Of a DNA stretch of 55,445 nucleotides, positions 1 through 10,035 are shown piece after piece. Within the stretch, counting starts at the first letter, position 1. Every line of letters starts with the position of its first letter. The translations under genes were made by a program, and so were the position numbers. This stretch comes from Thiocapsa sp. (GTDB taxonomy: Bacteria > Pseudomonadota > Gammaproteobacteria > Chromatiales > Chromatiaceae): NCBI RefSeq assembly GCF_011390875.1, contig NZ_JAABRP010000009.1, positions 1 through 55,445 of the forward strand, read 5' to 3'. Below the pieces are notes generated by a model. That model saw only the letters and a list, made by a program, of their open reading frames with translations. It was not told where the DNA came from and searched no databases.

Positions 1-395
1 GCGATGCCGAGTGCCCGCTTGCCTTCTTGGCGATCGCAAAAGATATCGCGCACTATCATCACGAGAAATGGGACGGATCCGGGTATCCGGAGGGGCTCGA
101 GGGCGACGCGATCCCGATCGCCGCCCGGCTGATGGCGCTGGCGGATGTCTTCGACGCGCTGATGTGCCAGCGTGTCTACAAGCTTCCCTGTCCGTTTGCG
201 CAGACCGTGACCATCATCGAGCAAGGCCGCGGCACCCATTTCGATCCGGATGTGGTCGACGCCTTTATGCTGCGGCGCGAGGCGTTCCGGAGCATTGCCG
301 TGCGCTATGCCGACAGCGACTCGCGCCGCCTTGAGCAGATCGAGCCGCTGCGCGAATCACTCGCGCCCGTGCCTGCCGGCCCGGGTCCGGCCTGA
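1..395 (+). CDS. HD-GYP domain phosphodiesterase, C-terminal part
   Basis: The reading frame is open at the left edge, so only the last ~131 residues are visible. It carries the HD-GYP signature [11 protein letters not shown] followed by an [17 protein letters not shown] segment, the hallmark of cyclic-di-GMP phosphodiesterases of the RpfG type. The upstream HD residues and any receiver domain lie outside the window. Known family role: hydrolysis of c-di-GMP, often under control of a receiver domain. The tail after the domain is short and Pro-rich. The hybrid kinase gene begins 17 bp downstream with its own AAGGAG ribosome site, so the two are probably cotranscribed and the kinase may phosphorylate this protein (inference). 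Whether the protein is an active enzyme cannot be judged without the N-terminal half. Confidence 0.9.
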   Translation, partial: DAECPLAFLAIAKDIAHYHHEKWDGSGYPEGLEGDAIPIAARLMALADVFDALMCQRVYKLPCPFAQTVTIIEQGRGTHFDPDVVDAFMLRREAFRSIAVRYADSDSRRLEQIEPLRESLAPVPAGPGPA

Positions 396-412
396 CATCA
401 AGGAGTGATTGG

Positions 413-3400
413 ATGTCGGATGCCATTGAGCTGACGCTCGCCGATATCATGTCGCGGGGGCTGCAGTCTGTTGTGCCGGACAGCCCGCTCGGGGATGCCG
501 TCCGGACCATGGCCAGGGACAGACTCTCGTGCATCCTCGTGCTCGAGGATGAGCAGCCCGTGGGCATCCTGACCGAGCGTGATCTGCTGCGACTGCTTGA
601 TCGGGAGATCGATCTCGACCGGCCGGTTTCGGATGTGATGACGACCCCGGTGCTCGCCATCCCCATGGAGAGCGATTTCGCCTCGGCTTACCTCCAGGCC
701 CTCGACCACCAGATTCGACACGTGGTGGCGGTCGACTCGAGCGGCAAGGCGGTCGGGGTCGCAAGCGAGACCGACTTTCGTCGCTACTTGACCTTGCGCC
801 TGCTCAAGCAGCTCGATGATCTGTCCGCCGTGATGGATCGCGACCTGCCGCTCATGCCGCCCGATGCGTCTGTCGCGCGAGCGCGCGGCCTCATGCTGCA
901 GTACCGTGCCTCCTACGTGCTCATCGTGGAGGGGCGTCGCCCGCTGGGCATCCTCACCGAGCGCGACATTCCCGATCTCTTGGCAAGGCGGGGCGCACAG
1001 GCCCGAGGCTTGATCGTGCGCGATGTGATGCGATCGCCCGTGCGGATGATCCGCGACGACAGTCCTGTATCGGATGCCGCTTGTTTGATGCAGGAGCAGG
1101 GTCTACGGCATCTCGCGGTCGTGGATGCCGACGGATTGGTCATGGGGATGTTGACGCTGCATAACCTGATGGAGCGGATCGGGTTCAACCTCCTGCACGA
1201 CGACACCAAGCGCCGAACCGAGCGCTTGTTGGGGGCGCAAGCCCATGCCGAGCAGCGGCTGCGGATGGCCGTCGAGGCGTCCGGCATCGGTTTCTGGGAA
1301 TTCGATCTGGTCGCGGATCAGCTCTATCGCGACGAGACACTGCGCGATTTGCTCGGCCTTCGCGGGGGCGAGGCACCGCTTGATCGGGCTGCCTGGCTGG
1401 CGTGCGTGCATCCGGATGACCGCGACGCGGCGCTGCGTGCCTTCCACGCGGCTCTTGCGCCGGGTGATCCTCCGATCGAATGCGAGTACCGCAGCCGCCA
1501 CCGCGACGGTCGTTGGGTGTGGCTCCAGATCCGCGGGCGTGTCGTACGCCGAGACCCCGGAGGACGCCCCGTGCTCGCGGTCGGAACCGCAATGGATTTC
1601 ACCACGCTGCGCGAGGCTCAGGAAACGCTGCGCGAGCGCGAAGAGGTCTATCGCGCCATCTTCGTACAAGCGAGCGACGGCATCATTCTGGTCGACGCCG
1701 AGACGGCCCGTTTCATCGAGTTCAACGACGCCGCTTGCGAGGCGCTCGGCTACAGCCGCGAGGAATTCGCCCGGCTCGGAATCGCGGATGTCCAAGCCGA
1801 GCGCGATCTGGCCGGCGTGTTGGATGGCCTGCGCATGATCCTCAAAGGAGGCCGGGGCGACTTCGACACCCTGCATCGACACAAAGACGGCAGCGTCCGG
1901 CATGTCCGGGTGGGCAATCGCGCGATCGAGATCGAGGGGCATCCCTATGTTGTCGCGATCGTGACGGACATGACCGAGCGCACCCTCGCCCAAGCGGAGC
2001 TGGATCTGCACCGGCATCATTTGCGGGCGCTCGTCGATGCCCGGACCGCCGAGCTGGATGCCGCCAACCGCGATCTCATGCGCAGCGACCGGCGTCTGAA
2101 GGCGCTGTTCGACTTGAGTCAGGCTGCGCCGACCTTGAGTGAGCCCGAGCTCTTGCAGGCGGGTATCGACACCGCGGTCGCCCTGACCGACAGCCTCGTC
2201 GGCTACCTGCATTTCGTGGACGATGACCAGGAGACCATTCACCTCTGCACCTGGTCCCGCGGGACACTTGCTTATTGCACGGCCGAGCAAGACGGTCACT
2301 ATTCGCTGTCGAAGGCCGGCGTTTGGGCCGATTCCCTGCGCACCGGGCAAGCTGTCGTCCACAACGATTTTCAGGCCGTACACGGCCGACGCGGCTACCC
2401 GGAGGGGCATGCCGTGCTGGCGCGTCATCTCGGTGTGCCCGTCAAGGAGGACGGGCAGGTGCGGATGCTCATCGGTGTCGGGAACAAACCGATCGACTAC
2501 GACGAATCCGACCGCCTGCAGCTTCAGTTGGTCGGCGACGATCTGTGGCGGATCGTCATGCGCCGGCGCACCGAGCTCGCACTGGCCGAGGCCAAGGAGA
2601 GCGCCGAGTCGGCCAACCGCTCCAAGAGCGCCTTCCTGGCCAACATGAGTCACGAGATTCGCACCCCGATGAACGCCATCATCGGTCTCGGCCACCTGTT
2701 GGAGCGCGAGGTGATCGACCCGAGGCCGCGCGCTCAGGTTACGAAGGTCATGGATGCGGCCCAGCATCTCTTGTCGATCATCAACGACATTCTCGATCTC
2801 TCCAAGATCGAGGCCGGTCAGCTCACGCTCGAGGAGACCGGCTTCTCGCCCGTTGCGCTGATTCAGCACGCCTTCAGCATCCTCGGCGAGCGGGCGTCGG
2901 CGAAGGGGCTGATCCTCGAGCAGTCGATCGATCCGGGCATCCCGGCCGTGCTCTACGGCGATGTTCATCGGCTCGGCCAGATCCTGCTGAACTATCTCGG
3001 CAATGCGATCAAGTTCTCCGAGCGCGGGACAGTTCGGGTCAGCGCCCGGGCTCGCGAAGCGGAGGGTCGTCGACTCCTGTTCTGTCTCGAGGTTTCCGAC
3101 GAGGGCATCGGTCTAACCCCGAGCCAATGCGAGCGACTCTTCAAGCCATTCACCCAAGGCGACGATTCCACGACGCGTCGTTACGGCGGCACAGGTCTCG
3201 GCTTGGTCATCTGCAAGCGGTTGGCCGAGCTCATGGGCGGGCAGGTCGGCGTTGCGAGCGTGCCGGGGCAGGGCAGCCGATTTCGGGTCGAGGTGCCGCT
3301 GCGCGGCGACAAGGGGGCGACCCCGGGCGATATGATTCATCCACGCCTCGGGCCGTCCGGTGACTTGGAGGGACGTCTGGGGCGCCGCTATCGCGGGGTT

Positions 3401-4414
3401 CGGCTGCTCGTGGTCGAGGACGATCCGCTCAACGCCGAGGTGGCCCGCGAGTTGTTGTGCAGACTCGGATTGGTCGTGGACATTGCCGCGAACGGACAAG
3501 AGGCGCTGGACCTCGTCCGCGAGCGCGATTACGCGCTGGTGCTGATGGACGTGCAAATGCCGATCATGGATGGCCTAGCTGCGACCAGGTCGATTCGTCG
3601 CCTGCCGGGCCGCGAGACCCTGCCGATCCTGGCCATGACCGCCAACGCCTTCATGGAGGATCGTCAGGCATGCCTGGACGCCGGGATGAACGATCATGTC
3701 GGCAAACCGGTGCAGCCGGAACGCCTCTACAGCGCACTTCTGCGCTGGCTTCCGCCGATGCCGGGGGCGCCCGGAGCGGACGAGGAGACCGCCGCGAGCC
3801 GCGTCGACGAGGGTGCTTCGACCGGCGCCTTGGTGATGATTCCCGGTCTCGACAGTGCTGCCGGTTTGCGTGCGGTCGGCTCCGATCATGCCGGGTATCG
3901 GCGGGTGCTCGACTTGTTTTCCCGGGCGCACGGAGACGTCGCGGCGGTGCTGCGTCGGCGCTTGGCGGCGGGTGAGCTCGTCGAGGTCGAGCGTCTGGCG
4001 CGAACGCTGAAACGACTCTCGACGACCCTGGGTGCGACCACCTTGGGTGCGCGCGCGGGCGAGCTTGCCGAGCGTGTTCGGAGCGGTGCATCGACGTCGG
4101 ACTTGGAGGCCGGCATTGGCGCCTTGGAATCTGTCCTGACTCCGCTTCTTGCGGGCATCCGCTCGGTGACGAGCCCGCGACCGAGCGCGACACCCGATCT
4201 CGATTGGTCGCAGGCACCGATCGTCCTGGCCCGGTTGGAAACGCTCTTGGCCGAGGACAACACGCGCGCCAAAGACCTCGTGCTTGAGTTCGCACCCCTG
4301 ATCGGGGCGATTTTAGGGACACATGCCGCACGGTTCCGGTCCCAGGTCCAGAACTTCGATTTCGAGCAGGCGCTGAACACGCTGCGTCTGGTTATCCACA
4401 CGCGCGATGGATGA
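413..4414 (+). CDS. CBS/PAS/GAF hybrid sensor histidine kinase with receiver and degenerate Hpt
   Basis: A 1333-residue hybrid kinase with no obvious membrane segment, so a cytosolic sensor. Approximate order: four CBS motifs (8-260), two PAS domains (~283-395 and ~413-525), a helical linker, a GAF_2-like domain (~560-720), HisKA with phospho-acceptor His747 in [11 protein letters not shown], HATPase (~850-965, GGTGLGL box), and a receiver (~998-1115) with acid pair D1003/D1004 and phospho-acceptor D1046 in LMDVQMP. An Hpt-like helical segment follows (~1145-1235), but the expected His is Arg1197 (LARTLKRL). The last ~70 residues resemble the tail of the next kinase. CBS pairs usually bind adenine nucleotides, so it may read energy status (inference). 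The start has AAGGAG 8 bp upstream. The 3' end overlaps the next gene by 8 bp. Confidence 0.93.
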   Translation: MSDAIELTLADIMSRGLQSVVPDSPLGDAVRTMARDRLSCILVLEDEQPVGILTERDLLRLLDREIDLDRPVSDVMTTPVLAIPMESDFASAYLQALDHQIRHVVAVDSSGKAVGVASETDFRRYLTLRLLKQLDDLSAVMDRDLPLMPPDASVARARGLMLQYRASYVLIVEGRRPLGILTERDIPDLLARRGAQARGLIVRDVMRSPVRMIRDDSPVSDAACLMQEQGLRHLAVVDADGLVMGMLTLHNLMERIGFNLLHDDTKRRTERLLGAQAHAEQRLRMAVEASGIGFWEFDLVADQLYRDETLRDLLGLRGGEAPLDRAAWLACVHPDDRDAALRAFHAALAPGDPPIECEYRSRHRDGRWVWLQIRGRVVRRDPGGRPVLAVGTAMDFTTLREAQETLREREEVYRAIFVQASDGIILVDAETARFIEFNDAACEALGYSREEFARLGIADVQAERDLAGVLDGLRMILKGGRGDFDTLHRHKDGSVRHVRVGNRAIEIEGHPYVVAIVTDMTERTLAQAELDLHRHHLRALVDARTAELDAANRDLMRSDRRLKALFDLSQAAPTLSEPELLQAGIDTAVALTDSLVGYLHFVDDDQETIHLCTWSRGTLAYCTAEQDGHYSLSKAGVWADSLRTGQAVVHNDFQAVHGRRGYPEGHAVLARHLGVPVKEDGQVRMLIGVGNKPIDYDESDRLQLQLVGDDLWRIVMRRRTELALAEAKESAESANRSKSAFLANMSHEIRTPMNAIIGLGHLLEREVIDPRPRAQVTKVMDAAQHLLSIINDILDLSKIEAGQLTLEETGFSPVALIQHAFSILGERASAKGLILEQSIDPGIPAVLYGDVHRLGQILLNYLGNAIKFSERGTVRVSARAREAEGRRLLFCLEVSDEGIGLTPSQCERLFKPFTQGDDSTTRRYGGTGLGLVICKRLAELMGGQVGVASVPGQGSRFRVEVPLRGDKGATPGDMIHPRLGPSGDLEGRLGRRYRGVRLLVVEDDPLNAEVARELLCRLGLVVDIAANGQEALDLVRERDYALVLMDVQMPIMDGLAATRSIRRLPGRETLPILAMTANAFMEDRQACLDAGMNDHVGKPVQPERLYSALLRWLPPMPGAPGADEETAASRVDEGASTGALVMIPGLDSAAGLRAVGSDHAGYRRVLDLFSRAHGDVAAVLRRRLAAGELVEVERLARTLKRLSTTLGATTLGARAGELAERVRSGASTSDLEAGIGALESVLTPLLAGIRSVTSPRPSATPDLDWSQAPIVLARLETLLAEDNTRAKDLVLEFAPLIGAILGTHAARFRSQVQNFDFEQALNTLRLVIHTRDG

Positions 4415-7400
4415 TCCGCGACACATCCCGCGCCGCTCGGCGTGGCCGGTGTGGGCGACACTGGTTTCGGGGCTGCTGTGCACTGCGCTGCTCACCCTCG
4501 TGGTTCGAGCCGAGGTCGAGGCACTCGCCAAGTACGAGCTGACCTTCGTGGCGGCGGAGATCGCCGATCGCATTCAGACCCGACTCGCCGCGCATGCGCA
4601 GATCCTGCGCAGCGGTGCGGCCCTGTTCGCGGCATCCGAGGAGGTCACACGCGACGAATGGCGGACCTTTGTTGCCGGTCTGCGGCTCGACGACCAGATG
4701 CCGGGGATCCAGGGTGTCGGATTCTCCCTCCCGATCATGCCCGAGCAGTTGCAGGCGCATCTCGATGTGGTGCGTCGGGAGGGGTTTCCCGACTACCGTG
4801 TCTGGCCCGAGGGCGAGCGCTCGCTTTACTCCTCGATCCGCTATCTGGAGCCCTTCAGCGGTCGTAATCTGCGCGCGTTCGGGTATGACATGTTCTCCGA
4901 GCCGGTGCGACGGGCCGCGATGGAAGAGGCACGCGATCGCGATATCGCAGCGCTCTCCGGACGGGTCCGTCTGGTCCAAGAGACCGACGAAGACGTCCAG
5001 GCCGGTGCGCTCATGTATGTGCCTGTCTATCATGACGGGATGCCGGTAGGAACCATCGAGGAGCGTCGCGCCGCGCTGGCGGGATGGGTTTACAGCCCTT
5101 ACCGCATGAACGATCTGATGCGCGGCATTCTGGGCCGATGGGAGCAACGGGATGGGATGCGGATCCGTCTCGCCGTCTACGACGGGGACGGCCTTGCACC
5201 CGAGACCTTGCTCTACGACAGTCAGCCCGGGGCACCCATCGCCGGGTCACCGGGGGGAACCGGCGTTGCCCGCATTCCGCTCGACTTCAATGGCTACCGT
5301 TGGACCCTGGTGTTCTCCAGCCAGGCGAGCGGCGGGCTTTCCGTCGGAACCCTGAAGGTCTGGTCAATCGCCGCGGCCGGGACACTGATCAGCCTGCTCG
5401 TTGCCGGCCTCGTGCATGCGGTCGCCAAGTTGCGCGCGCAGGCCGAGCGCTTGGTCGCGGAGCTCGATGCGCACAGACGCACGGAGCACTCGCTCGACGT
5501 CGCTCTGACCAAGTACCGAACCCTGTTCGACAGCTTTCCACTCGGGATCTCGGTCGCCGACGAAGACGGTGCCATCGTCGAGGCTAATCCGATCGCCGAG
5601 ACGATCCTCGGGATCTCGCGCGAAGAGCACCTGCGGCGCACCCTCGGCGGCGTCGCGTGGGAGCTGATCCGTCCGGACGGATCCCCCATGCCCTCATCGG
5701 AATACCCGAGTGTATTGGCGTTGCAAGACCCAAGAGGATTGCATCGCGCCGACATGGGGATCCGCAAGCCGGATGGGCGGATCATCTGGCTCGGTGTCGT
5801 CGCAACGCATCTGCCCTTGCCCGGGTACGGCGTTCTCGTCACCTACGCCGATATCACCGAGCGGTTCCAGGCGCAGCAGGCGCGCGAGACACTCAGCGCC
5901 GCGGCTCGCCTGGCGGTCTCCTCGGACGACGCGGCGCAATTTTGTCAAGCCCTCGCCGAGCTGCTGTCCACGCGTCTGGCATGTCCCCATGTCGCCATCG
6001 AAACCTACGACCGCGCATCCGCCGAGATGGTCTTTGTCGGCGACGTCGGGATCGGGGGGGCATCGGACGAGCCCTTGCGCGTGTCGGTCGATCAGACCCT
6101 GTCGGGCTGGGTTGCGACACACGGCGAGGCATTGGTGGAGCTCGAAGCGGATCGGCGTCCCGAGTACGCTTTGCCGGCACTGCGCGCACTCGGTGTCGTG
6201 AGCTTCGTCTGCATCCCGCTGAAGATCGGCGAGCGGGTGTTGGGAGCCCTCTCCCTCGGCGATGTGCGGCGACGCCCGGAGGCGTCGGAATGGGTGGGCA
6301 TGCTGCAGACCGTCGCGGATACAGCGGCCGACTCCATGGTGCGCCTGAACGCCCAAGCGGCCTTGCGCGAGAGCGAGCGCAACTACCGCGCTCTGGTCGA
6401 CAACCTGTATGCCGGCTTGGTTGTGCATGCACCCGATACCCGGATTCTCTACGCCAACCCGATGGCGTCCCATTTCCTGGGGCTGACGGTCGAGCAGATG
6501 CAGGGCCGCGCTGCCACTGACCCGAGGTGGCATTTCATCGGCGAGAGCGGAACCCGGATGCCGGTGGACGCGTTTCCGGTCCAGCGTGTCGCCGAGACCG
6601 GGCAGGCTCTCCAGGGCCTGACACTGGGTATCGTCAGGCCCGATCGACCGGATCCCGTGTGGGTGCATTGCGACGCGCATCCGCTGCACGACGAGCAGGG
6701 TCGGATGCAGAGGATCGTCGTGACCTTCTTCGATATCTCTCGGCGCAAAGCGGCCGAGACCGAGCTGGCGCAGTATCGCCATCGCCTGGAGGAGTTGGTT
6801 GCGGAGCGGACCGCGCAGCTTGCCGAGGCACGCGACGCCGCGGATGCCGCGAACCGGGCCAAGACGCGGTTCCTGGCCAACATGACCCATGAGATTCGTA
6901 CCCCGATGAATGCGATTCTCGGGCTGAATCATCTGCTTCTGAAGGAAGTGACCGCGCCCGCGGCTCAAACCCGGTTGCACAAGCTCGGTGATGCCGCGTC
7001 TCATCTGCTGCTCATCATCGACGATATCCTCGATCTGTCGAAGATCGAGTCCGGCCGACTGGTCTTGGAGCAGACGCCGTTTTCGCCGGTGGCGGTAATC
7101 GAGCGAGGCGTCGGCCTGCTCGGCGAGCGCGCGTCCGAGAAGGGTCTTCGGCTGCTGACGACGATCGATCCGCGCCTGCCGGCCCGGGTGATCGGGGACC
7201 CGCTGCGTCTGGAGCAGATCCTGGTCAACTTCCTCGGCAACGCGATCAAGTTCTCCGAGCAAGGCGAGATCCGGGTGCGGGGCACTCTCGCCGAGGAGAT
7301 CGCGGAGAGCATTCTGCTCCGTCTGGAGGTCGAGGACCACGGGATGGGCTTGACGCCGGATCAGCAGGAGCGTCTGTTCCAGCCCTTCACCCAAGCCGAT

Positions 7401-8282
7401 GACTCGACGACGCGTCGCCATGGTGGCACCGGACTCGGTCTGGCGATCGTCAAGCGACTGGCGACCCTCATGGGTGGCGAGGTCGGCGTGACCAGCACCC
7501 CGGGGCAAGGCAGTCTCTTCTGGATGACCGCGCGTCTGCGCCGGGACGACCGGCCGGCGCAGCCGACGGCCGCCTCCGCGTCCTCGTCGACAGCGCCGCC
7601 GGAGCAGCTGATCGCTAGACGTTATTCAGGCACGCGGATCCTCTTGGTCGAGGACGACCCGATCAATCGAGACGTCGCCCTGGATCTGCTCGAGGAGACA
7701 GGGCTCCTCGTGGACATGGCCGACGACGGTTTAACCGCTGTCGAACGGGTGCGCGAGCAAAACTATGCCTTGGTCGTTATGGATGTCCAGATGCCGCGGA
7801 TGGACGGATTGGCGGCAACCCGCGCCATACGCGCGCTCCCCGGCCGGGCCAATCTGCCCATCCTGGCCATGACGGCGGGGACCTTCGAGGACGATCGCGC
7901 ACGTTGCTTGGATGCCGGTATGAACGATTTTATCGGCAAGCCCGTCGAGCCGACACGATTGTACGCAGCCCTGCTGCGCTGGTTGCCTGCCGTGCCCCCG
8001 GAGCCTCCGGAGCCCTTTGGCGCGGACAGCAAGGCGACCGCCGAGCCGACGGAGTCTGCGGCCGCGACCTCGAACGCGGATCCGGCCATCGCGCAGGTCC
8101 TCCTGGCCCAATTGGAGTTCCTGCTCTCCGAAGGCGACCCACGGGCTCTGGAGGTCTGGGGCGAGCTCGGAGATCTGGTCGCGCCCATCCTCGGGGACGA
8201 TGCCCGAAGGGTCCGCGAGGATATCGCGAGCGGGGCTTATGCCCGGGCGTTGGAGACCCTGCGTCGCGCGCGTCGGGAGTGA
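4407..8282 (+). CDS. CHASE-domain membrane hybrid sensor histidine kinase
   Basis: A 1291-residue kinase overlapping the previous gene by 8 bp, so translationally coupled. A transmembrane helix near residues 12-34 and another at ~312-336 enclose a periplasmic CHASE domain (~50-245), a family that binds small extracellular ligands. Then come PAS (~365-480), GAF (~495-645), PAS (~655-775), a coiled linker, HisKA with His828 in [11 protein letters not shown], HATPase (~930-1045) and a receiver (~1078-1195) with phospho-acceptor D1126. There is no Hpt domain; the Ala/Pro-rich linker leads directly to a ~65-residue helical tail similar to the tail of the preceding kinase. The two kinases are paralogous from HisKA onward but differ in sensing modules, one cytosolic and one periplasmic. 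A separate Hpt protein or direct receiver use would be needed for phosphorelay. Confidence 0.93.
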   Translation: MDDPRHIPRRSAWPVWATLVSGLLCTALLTLVVRAEVEALAKYELTFVAAEIADRIQTRLAAHAQILRSGAALFAASEEVTRDEWRTFVAGLRLDDQMPGIQGVGFSLPIMPEQLQAHLDVVRREGFPDYRVWPEGERSLYSSIRYLEPFSGRNLRAFGYDMFSEPVRRAAMEEARDRDIAALSGRVRLVQETDEDVQAGALMYVPVYHDGMPVGTIEERRAALAGWVYSPYRMNDLMRGILGRWEQRDGMRIRLAVYDGDGLAPETLLYDSQPGAPIAGSPGGTGVARIPLDFNGYRWTLVFSSQASGGLSVGTLKVWSIAAAGTLISLLVAGLVHAVAKLRAQAERLVAELDAHRRTEHSLDVALTKYRTLFDSFPLGISVADEDGAIVEANPIAETILGISREEHLRRTLGGVAWELIRPDGSPMPSSEYPSVLALQDPRGLHRADMGIRKPDGRIIWLGVVATHLPLPGYGVLVTYADITERFQAQQARETLSAAARLAVSSDDAAQFCQALAELLSTRLACPHVAIETYDRASAEMVFVGDVGIGGASDEPLRVSVDQTLSGWVATHGEALVELEADRRPEYALPALRALGVVSFVCIPLKIGERVLGALSLGDVRRRPEASEWVGMLQTVADTAADSMVRLNAQAALRESERNYRALVDNLYAGLVVHAPDTRILYANPMASHFLGLTVEQMQGRAATDPRWHFIGESGTRMPVDAFPVQRVAETGQALQGLTLGIVRPDRPDPVWVHCDAHPLHDEQGRMQRIVVTFFDISRRKAAETELAQYRHRLEELVAERTAQLAEARDAADAANRAKTRFLANMTHEIRTPMNAILGLNHLLLKEVTAPAAQTRLHKLGDAASHLLLIIDDILDLSKIESGRLVLEQTPFSPVAVIERGVGLLGERASEKGLRLLTTIDPRLPARVIGDPLRLEQILVNFLGNAIKFSEQGEIRVRGTLAEEIAESILLRLEVEDHGMGLTPDQQERLFQPFTQADDSTTRRHGGTGLGLAIVKRLATLMGGEVGVTSTPGQGSLFWMTARLRRDDRPAQPTAASASSSTAPPEQLIARRYSGTRILLVEDDPINRDVALDLLEETGLLVDMADDGLTAVERVREQNYALVVMDVQMPRMDGLAATRAIRALPGRANLPILAMTAGTFEDDRARCLDAGMNDFIGKPVEPTRLYAALLRWLPAVPPEPPEPFGADSKATAEPTESAAATSNADPAIAQVLLAQLEFLLSEGDPRALEVWGELGDLVAPILGDDARRVREDIASGAYARALETLRRARRE

Positions 8283-8409
8283 GTCGCGGCTGTTTTCGGT
8301 CCAGTGATTCGCGCCGGGCTTCTGGCGGCATCCGGCTCGATGTATTCATTTGGGCAATGGCGCTGCTGTGGGAGCGGGCGGGAACGATTCAAGAACAACT
8401 GATACGCGA

Positions 8410-8439
8410 GGATGGGTAGAGCCTCAGCGAAACCCATCC
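8410..8439. repeat. 30-bp dispersed palindromic repeat (GGATGGGT type), single copy
   Basis: GGATGGGT and ACCCATCC form 8-bp arms around a short AGCG-containing centre. The same unit recurs at 18557-18585, as a partial copy at 18594-18612, and inverted at 18701-18729. It lies 3' of the second kinase and beyond the stop of the small membrane peptide, in the 169-bp gap between these converging genes. REP-like elements of this kind often mark 3' ends of transcripts; no function is shown here. Confidence 0.7.
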
Positions 8440-8451
8440 AGCCCGCGCCAA

Positions 8452-8623
8452 TTAAGCGACAACACCAACGATCTTCAGGGTCTGATAGGCGACAAAGGCG
8501 ACGGCAATTCCGGTTGCGCACGAACCGCTTCCAGGCGGTCAAGATCAGAACGACGATCAGCATGGGTATCAGCACCATCGCGATGATCAGCACATACCCC
8601 TGAATTGCCTGGGTCAATGGCAT
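8452..8623 (-). pseudogene. Small two-helix membrane protein with apparent frameshift
   Basis: An ATG at 8623 follows a good ribosome site (AAAAGGAT). The first ~34 residues form a strong hydrophobic helix (GYVLIIAMVLIPMLIVVLIL) ending TAWKRF. In the original frame the text then becomes Arg/Cys-rich and unlike a protein. One base over, the sequence reads a second hydrophobic helix (ATGIAVAFVAYQTLKIVGVV) and stops at 8452-8454. The simplest reading is one gene of about 56 residues with two membrane helices and a single-base frameshift near 8533. A sequencing error would give the same picture. I do not recognise the family. Alternatively the one-helix product may be the real one, running on into the repeat. 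Confidence 0.5.
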
Positions 8624-8703
8624 TCTGGATATCCTTTTAGTCCTGACGGAGTAGCTCGAAGTGTTCAGGTTCGGGACGAAGGTCGGGTACGCGTGATCGC
8701 ACC

Positions 8704-8826
8704 GTTCTTCTCGCCCGTCTTCAGAAGCAGGTCCTCGTAGACCTGCGACAGCGTGAAGAAATGCGTGTCGTCGATATGGCCGATGCTCAGACGATGCACC
8801 AGGTCGAGGAGCGGTCTATTTCCGGA
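8704..8826 (-). pseudogene. Remnant of type I restriction methylase (HsdM) N-terminal region
   Basis: The minus strand encodes a stretch ending FTLSQVYEDLLLKTGEKN. This closely matches the helical region of type I DNA methyltransferase subunits just before the FFTPREV motif. Here the match stops after GEKN and the catalytic NPPF region is absent. Another frame directly downstream (about 8642-8700) ends VPDLRPEPEHFELLRQD and stops, which looks like the C-terminus of a different, unrecognised protein. This is therefore a deletion scar joining two gene ends, with no intact restriction system nearby. The identification rests on ~36 residues and on my knowledge of the family. Confidence 0.5.
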
Positions 8827-8857
8827 CCGGGGCGGGCTGAGTTGCGCGAGACACCGC

Positions 8858-9280
8858 TTAGGCACGACCGGGGCTGGTGACAAAAGGGTTACGGACGCGC
8901 AGCCGTCCGTCGAGGGTCTGGCCGTCCTGGAAATCCTCCGACCAAAGGGTGGTGCAGCCGCAATCCAGGGCGCTGGCGGCAATCATGGCATCGTAGATCG
9001 GGAGACCGTAGCGCTCGGCGAGCCGCAGACCCAGATCATGGACGTCGATCGTCAAAGGCTGCACCGGGCACAGGGCGCGGATGGTTTCGAGGATATCCCG
9101 AACCTCAGTCCAATCGCATCCGAGCTTGCGGCGAGCCACGCTGACGAATTCATTCAACACCTGCACGCTGATCGTCCCTCCGGCCGCGAGGAGGGCCTCG
9201 GCGCGGTTCGCCTTGATCTCGTCCTCGCTCAGCAGATAGAGCACGACATTGGTGTCGAAAAAGTCGGTCTCTGTAGTCAC
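8858..9280 (-). CDS. PIN-domain toxin (VapC-like ribonuclease)
   Basis: A 140-residue PIN domain. The acidic metal-binding set is visible: D9 (FFDTNV), E44 (VLNEF), D97 (YDAMIA) and D116 (WSEDF). PIN toxins are Mg-dependent endoribonucleases, often cutting tRNA or rRNA. The start is a GTG whose last bases overlap the antitoxin stop (GTGA, 9277-9280), the usual coupling in toxin-antitoxin operons. Length and residue pattern look intact, so I expect an active toxin. The partner is the AbrB-type antitoxin immediately upstream. The sequence just beyond the toxin stop is the hsdM remnant, so the pair sits in an acquired, eroded patch. Confidence 0.88.
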   Translation of the reverse strand: MTTETDFFDTNVVLYLLSEDEIKANRAEALLAAGGTISVQVLNEFVSVARRKLGCDWTEVRDILETIRALCPVQPLTIDVHDLGLRLAERYGLPIYDAMIAASALDCGCTTLWSEDFQDGQTLDGRLRVRNPFVTSPGRA

Positions 9281-9513
9281 CCGCGGTCCTCGTGGCTCTC
9301 CAGCCGATCGAAGCGAAAGTCCGCCGGGAGTCGCCCACGATAGGCCCGTAAGCGCTCGAGCAGCTCGGTCCGGGTCGGCTTGCGTCGGACCTCGAAACGG
9401 CGCTCGTCGGCAACGACGATCTCGATGTCGTCGCCCTCCTTGAGCGCAAGCGCCTCGATCACCGCCGCGGGCAGACGCACGGCTAGACTGTTGCCCCATT
9501 TGGAGATTTGCAT
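9277..9513 (-). CDS. AbrB/MazE-type antitoxin of the PIN pair
   Basis: 78 residues starting MQISKWGNSLAVRLP, the swapped-hairpin AbrB/SpoVT DNA-binding fold typical of VapB/MazE antitoxins. The C-terminal half (~45-78) is charged and probably wraps the toxin. The frame is open further upstream, but this ATG gives the exact family N-terminus and lies 20 bp from a promoter and palindrome, so I chose it over the upstream start at 9654. Its stop overlaps the toxin start. Known role: neutralise the toxin and repress the operon, alone or with the toxin. Confidence 0.88.
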   Translation of the reverse strand: MQISKWGNSLAVRLPAAVIEALALKEGDDIEIVVADERRFEVRRKPTRTELLERLRAYRGRLPADFRFDRLESHEDRG

Positions 9514-9533
9514 GGACGTCGAGACCTCGTATG

Positions 9534-9561
9534 GATATACAGAGTCTAGAATGTATATCAA
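9534..9561 (-). promoter_or_regulatory. Promoter and palindromic operator of the toxin-antitoxin operon
   Basis: On the minus strand TTGATA (9561-9556) and TATATC (9539-9534) are separated by 16 bp, a credible sigma70 promoter 20 bp upstream of the antitoxin ATG. The same bases form an inverted repeat, GATATAC (9534-9540) with GTATATC (9553-9559), perfect 7-bp arms around 12 bp. This placement suits autorepression by the AbrB-type antitoxin. Binding itself is inferred. Confidence 0.6.
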
Positions 9562-9766
9562 GGACCGCGACGGGACAAACGGGAAGGCGGACTGTTCCTG
9601 CTCCGGGCGCGGCGGGGCGCAGATCCGGAACTGCTCCAGAGATAGAAAAATCACTGTTCACGAATTCGCTTCCCGCCACTCATCACTCACTGCCAGCCTT
9701 GCTCATCCCTGCGTTCAGGCATCTCGGGTTCCCCGACGGGAGACTTCGGCCGCACGCCTGGGTCCG

Positions 9767-9837
9767 CCGACTTTAGTCGGCCCTCGCGGCGGACCTTCGT
9801 TCGCCGCGAGGGCGCGCTCGGGCGACTGAAGTCGCCC
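9767..9837. repeat. Three consecutive perfect hairpins
   Basis: Hairpin 1: CCGAC-TTTA-GTCGG (9767-9780). Hairpin 2: CCCTCGCGGCG, 10-nt loop, CGCCGCGAGGG (9781-9812). Hairpin 3: GGGCGACT-GA-AGTCGCCC (9820-9837). All stems are perfect, and the first two abut without a gap. The element lies in the 435-bp gene-free gap between the antitoxin start and the end of the RND pump. No coding sequence is convincing in that gap. It resembles composite intergenic repeats of purple bacteria; function unknown. Confidence 0.65.
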
Positions 9838-9948
9838 GTCCCCGGGTGCCGGATGAATCCGGCGGACCTGGGCGGTCGCGGTTGGCGACTTGGACATTGC
9901 CGATGTGGTCGAAACGATTCTCGAAGCCACGACAATGAGTTTGTGATC

Positions 9949-10035
9949 TTAAACCGCGCCGACTCCAACGGTCGTCAAGTCTGCCGGGGCCGATCACATC
10001 CAAACACATCGCATACCGCGCCGGGCGCGGTTTAA
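9949..10035. repeat. TIR element copy A (87 bp)
   Basis: Ends TTAAACCGCGCC and GGCGCGGTTTAA form perfect 12-bp inverted repeats. The core contains TCAAGTCTGCCGGGGCCGAT and CATCGCATACCGCGCC, nearly identical to copy B in reverse orientation. The right arm contains the stop codon of the RND pump gene (TAA at 10034-10032), read in that gene's direction as TAA-ACC-GCG. Confidence 0.85.

Noticed and set aside
1103-2968. A 621-codon open frame antisense to the first kinase
   Set aside because: It is a shadow of the high-GC coding strand. It has no ribosome site or domain, and the sense strand has an unmistakable multi-domain protein. The same holds for long antisense frames at 5694-7508, 38068-39636, 46597-48750 and 49366-50937.
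9277-9654. Longer antitoxin starting at 9654
   Set aside because: The extra 47 residues run through the promoter and operator and lack family similarity; the ATG at 9513 gives the canonical N-terminus.
9949-10035. piggyBac-like insertion with TTAA target duplication
   Set aside because: Copy A alone looks flanked by TTAA, but the other copies show palindromic ends (TTGA/TCAA, CTAA/TTAG), so these bases are part of the inverted repeat and not a direct target duplication.
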